Positions 61,676-64,000 of a DNA stretch of 64,000 nt are shown piece by piece (position 1 is the stretch's first letter; each line of letters opens with the position of its first letter). The DNA comes from Shinella sp. H4-D48. GTDB lineage: Bacteria; Pseudomonadota; Alphaproteobacteria; Rhizobiales; Rhizobiaceae. The translations under genes were made by a program, and so were the position numbers. Where the stretch lies: the NCBI RefSeq assembly GCF_022637395.1, contig NZ_CP093337.1:852001-916000 (forward strand), written 5' to 3'. Under the pieces are notes generated by a model, which worked only from the letters and a program-made list of their open reading frames with translations, ran no database searches and was not told the origin of the DNA.

Positions 61676-62749
61676 ATGAAAATGATCACTTCGCTGCTCG
61701 CCGCCGCTGCCATGAGCGTCGCGTCGTTCGTGGCGCCGTCCTTTGCCCAGGATAAGGGCATGGTCGGCATCTCCATGCCCACCAAGACGTCCACCCGCTG
61801 GATTTCCGACGGCGAGACGATGGAAAAGCTGTTCAAGGAAGCCGGCTACACCCCGGACCTGCAGTTTGCTGACGACGACATCCCGAACCAGCTGGCCCAG
61901 ATCGAGAACATGGTCACCAAGGGTGCCAAGGTTCTGGTCATCGGCGCCATCGACGGCACGACGCTGTCCGACATTCTCCAGAAGGCTGCCGACGCCGGCG
62001 TCAAGGTCATCGCTTACGACCGCCTCATCCGCGATTCGGGCAATGTCAGCTACTACGCCACCTTCGACAACTTCCAGGTCGGTGTTCTCCAAGCCACCAG
62101 CCTCGTCGATGGCCTGAAGGCGAAGTTCCCGGACACCAAGCCGTGGAACGTCGAGCTCTTCGGCGGTTCGCCGGACGACAACAACGCCTTCTTCTTCTAT
62201 GACGGCGCGATGTCGGTTCTCCAGCCGCTGATCGACAAGGGTGACATCGTCATCAAGTCCGGCCAGACCGGCATGGAAACCGTCGGCACGCTGCGTTGGG
62301 ACGGTGCCGTGGCTCAGGCCCGCATGGAAAACCTGCTGTCCTCGACCTACACCGATGGCCGCGTCGATGGCGTTCTTTCGCCTTATGACGGCCTTTCGAT
62401 CGGCATCATCTCGGCCCTGAAGGGCGTCGGCTACGGCTCGGGCGACCAGCCGATGGCCATCGTCACCGGCCAGGACGCAGAACTGCCGTCCGTCAAGTCG
62501 ATCCTCGCCGACGAACAGTATTCGACGGTCTTCAAGGACACGCGCGAACTCGCCAAGGTCACCGTCGGCATGGTCAACGCGATCATGGAAGGCAAGGAGC
62601 CGGAAGTGAACGACACCAAGACCTACGACAACGGCGTCAAGGTCGTTCCGTCCTACCTGCTGAAGCCGGTTGCCGTGGACAAGTCCAATGCCGAGAAGAT
62701 CCTCGTCACGGACTCGGCCTACTACACGGAAGACCAGATCAAGAACTGA
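61676..62749 (+). CDS. chvE: ChvE multiple-sugar-binding periplasmic protein
   Basis: A 357-residue class B binding protein with signal peptide [24 protein letters not shown]. Mature motifs [66 protein letters not shown] and [19 protein letters not shown] are those of ChvE/GguX. ChvE binds galactose, glucose, arabinose and similar sugars, for import by GguAB and, in Agrobacterium, for VirA signalling. GGGAGAG precedes the start. gguA follows 118 bp downstream. Confidence 0.95.
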   Translation: MKMITSLLAAAAMSVASFVAPSFAQDKGMVGISMPTKTSTRWISDGETMEKLFKEAGYTPDLQFADDDIPNQLAQIENMVTKGAKVLVIGAIDGTTLSDILQKAADAGVKVIAYDRLIRDSGNVSYYATFDNFQVGVLQATSLVDGLKAKFPDTKPWNVELFGGSPDDNNAFFFYDGAMSVLQPLIDKGDIVIKSGQTGMETVGTLRWDGAVAQARMENLLSSTYTDGRVDGVLSPYDGLSIGIISALKGVGYGSGDQPMAIVTGQDAELPSVKSILADEQYSTVFKDTRELAKVTVGMVNAIMEGKEPEVNDTKTYDNGVKVVPSYLLKPVAVDKSNAEKILVTDSAYYTEDQIKN

Positions 62750-62767
62750 TCGTTCTTTTGTTCCCGG

Positions 62768-62792
62768 GGGTTCGCGCTTCGCGTGCGGACCC
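62768..62792 (+). promoter_or_regulatory. Intercistronic stem-loop between chvE and gguA
   Basis: An imperfect hairpin: inner CGCG-CTT-CGCG (62773-62783) and outer GGG/CCC pairs, in the 118-bp gap after the binding-protein gene, followed by CTCTTTTCTCC. It could be a partial terminator or a stabiliser of chvE mRNA. Confidence 0.45.
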
Positions 62793-62867
62793 TCTTTTCT
62801 CCGGATCGCAGAGCGAATAGGCTCGGTTCCCCCGCCGCCCGGTGGGGATGACCGCTGGAAACTGTAT

Positions 62868-64000
62868 ATGAGCAAGACCCTTCTCGAAATGCGTGGCATC
62901 ACGAAGACGTTCCCGGGCGTAAAGGCGCTCGACAACGTCAATCTGAAGGTCCGCGAAGGCGAGATTCACGCCCTTGTCGGCGAAAACGGCGCCGGCAAAT
63001 CCACCCTGATGAAAGTGTTGAGCGGCGTCTATCCGGCCGGCTCCTACGAGGGTGAAATCCATTTCGACGGCGAAGTCCGCCGTTTCTCCACGATCTCCGA
63101 CAGCGAGCATCTGGGCATCATCATCATTCACCAGGAGCTGGCACTCGTGCCGTTGCTCTCGATTGCCGAAAACATCTTCCTCGGCAACGAGGTCGCGACC
63201 AACGGCATCATCGACTGGAAAAAGGCGTTTCGCCGCACACAGGAACTGCTGGACAAGGTCGGCCTGAAGGAATCGCCCGGCACGCTGATTACCGATATCG
63301 GCGTGGGCAAGCAGCAGCTCGTCGAGATCGCCAAGGCGCTCTCAAAAAAGGTGCGCCTGCTCATTCTCGACGAGCCGACGGCCTCGCTCAACGAGAAGGA
63401 CTCCGATGCGCTCCTGAAGCTGCTCGTGGAGTTCCGCGCCCAGGGCATGACCTCGATCATCATTTCGCACAAGCTGAACGAGATCAAGAAGGTCGCCGAC
63501 CAGATCACCATCCTGCGCGACGGCGGCACGGTCGAGACGCTCGACTGTCATAACGAGGACATTTCCGAAGACCGCATCATCAAGGGCATGGTCGGCCGCG
63601 AGATGGAAGACCGCTACCCGCCGCGCGAGCCCAAGGTCGGCGAGACGCTGCTGGAGGTGAAGAACTGGAACGTCTTCCATCAGCACCACCGCGACCGGCA
63701 GTTCCTGCACGATGTTAATTTTACCGTGCGCGCCGGCGAAGTCGTCGGCATTGCCGGCCTCATGGGGGCAGGGCGGACGGAAACGGCGATGAGCCTGTTC
63801 GGCCGCAGCTGGGGTCACAAGATCACCGGTGAAGTCAGCATGCGCGGCAAGCCGGTCGACGTCAGTACCATCCCCAAGGCGATCGACGCCGGCCTTGCCT
63901 ATGTGACGGAGGACCGCAAGCATCTCGGCCTCGTGCTGATCGACAACATCATGCACAACACGACGCTCGCCAATCTCGGCGGCGTCTCGAAGGCAACGGT
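62868..64000 (+). CDS. gguA: Sugar ABC transporter ATPase GguA, 5' part
   Basis: The first 377 codons of a two-domain CUT2 ATPase, cut by the window edge. Domain one is complete: Walker [24 protein letters not shown], signature-region [15 protein letters not shown] and [12 protein letters not shown]; domain two starts near residue 255 with the altered Walker [13 protein letters not shown] and [10 protein letters not shown]. As the gene after chvE it is gguA (MmsA-like), the ATPase of the GguAB importer. The C-terminal quarter and gguB lie outside the window. Confidence 0.95.
   Translation, partial: MSKTLLEMRGITKTFPGVKALDNVNLKVREGEIHALVGENGAGKSTLMKVLSGVYPAGSYEGEIHFDGEVRRFSTISDSEHLGIIIIHQELALVPLLSIAENIFLGNEVATNGIIDWKKAFRRTQELLDKVGLKESPGTLITDIGVGKQQLVEIAKALSKKVRLLILDEPTASLNEKDSDALLKLLVEFRAQGMTSIIISHKLNEIKKVADQITILRDGGTVETLDCHNEDISEDRIIKGMVGREMEDRYPPREPKVGETLLEVKNWNVFHQHHRDRQFLHDVNFTVRAGEVVGIAGLMGAGRTETAMSLFGRSWGHKITGEVSMRGKPVDVSTIPKAIDAGLAYVTEDRKHLGLVLIDNIMHNTTLANLGGVSKAT

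Overview
The window is a gene-dense, GC-rich stretch of alphaproteobacterial chromosome or large replicon, most likely from a member of the Rhizobiaceae (Rhizobium/Agrobacterium/Ensifer/Shinella group). The marker loci are a PhyR-NepR-EcfG general stress module, a hmuSTUV heme-uptake operon, GbpR-ChvE-GguA sugar transport, smo/mtlK polyol transport, thuAB, and inositol transport with an IolR-type operator. The genus cannot be fixed from sequence reading alone.

Layout. 1-6 kb: the end of ureG, a palindromic intergenic element, a Crp/Fnr regulator behind a perfect FNR-type box, and a two-gene RND efflux system. 6-21 kb: a reductive pyrimidine/hydantoin degradation locus. It holds an ABC transporter with an unexpected small DMT-type membrane protein in its operon, a cupin, dihydropyrimidinase, an M20 amidohydrolase (beta-ureidopropionase type), a RutR regulator, and the PreA/PreT dihydropyrimidine dehydrogenase. 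Six other genes sit between the two halves: rutR, opgC, exoD and a BigR/rhodanese/AhpD persulfide group. RutR-like operators lie in both pyrimidine promoters. 21-31 kb: a SorC regulator and a polyol ABC transporter with mannitol dehydrogenase, HAD phosphatase and FGGY kinase, ending in a structured, terminator-closed RNA that looks like a small RNA. 31-35 kb: phyR diverging from nepR-ecfG and an HWE kinase, followed by a stress-envelope pair (DUF883-like and holin-like) behind a perfect EcfG promoter.

35-42 kb: hmuVUTS diverging from a secreted protein, tonB, a DUF2325 protein, a small protein and an IsdG/HmuQ-type heme monooxygenase, with RirA-type iron boxes. 42-44 kb: DUF423, truncated hemoglobin, and a TetR/SMR efflux pair. 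44-47 kb: thuAB with a LacI regulator and a long perfect operator. 47-49 kb: a glycosyltransferase with a structured leader, then tRNA-Arg(CCG) abutting a truncated arsC remnant. 49-54 kb: xylGHF with a divergent ROK repressor and a perfect operator. 54-60 kb: inositol dehydrogenase, the iatP-iatA-ibpA transporter, a TIM-barrel isomerase and two small genes. 60-64 kb: gbpR, chvE and the 5' part of gguA.

The theme is scavenging: pyrimidines, polyols, xylose, inositol, other sugars and heme, each with a local regulator and usually a recognisable operator. Four sugar operons carry a stem-loop just after the binding-protein gene. No insertion sequence, prophage or CRISPR array was found. The only sign of past integration or deletion is the arsC remnant at the tRNA.
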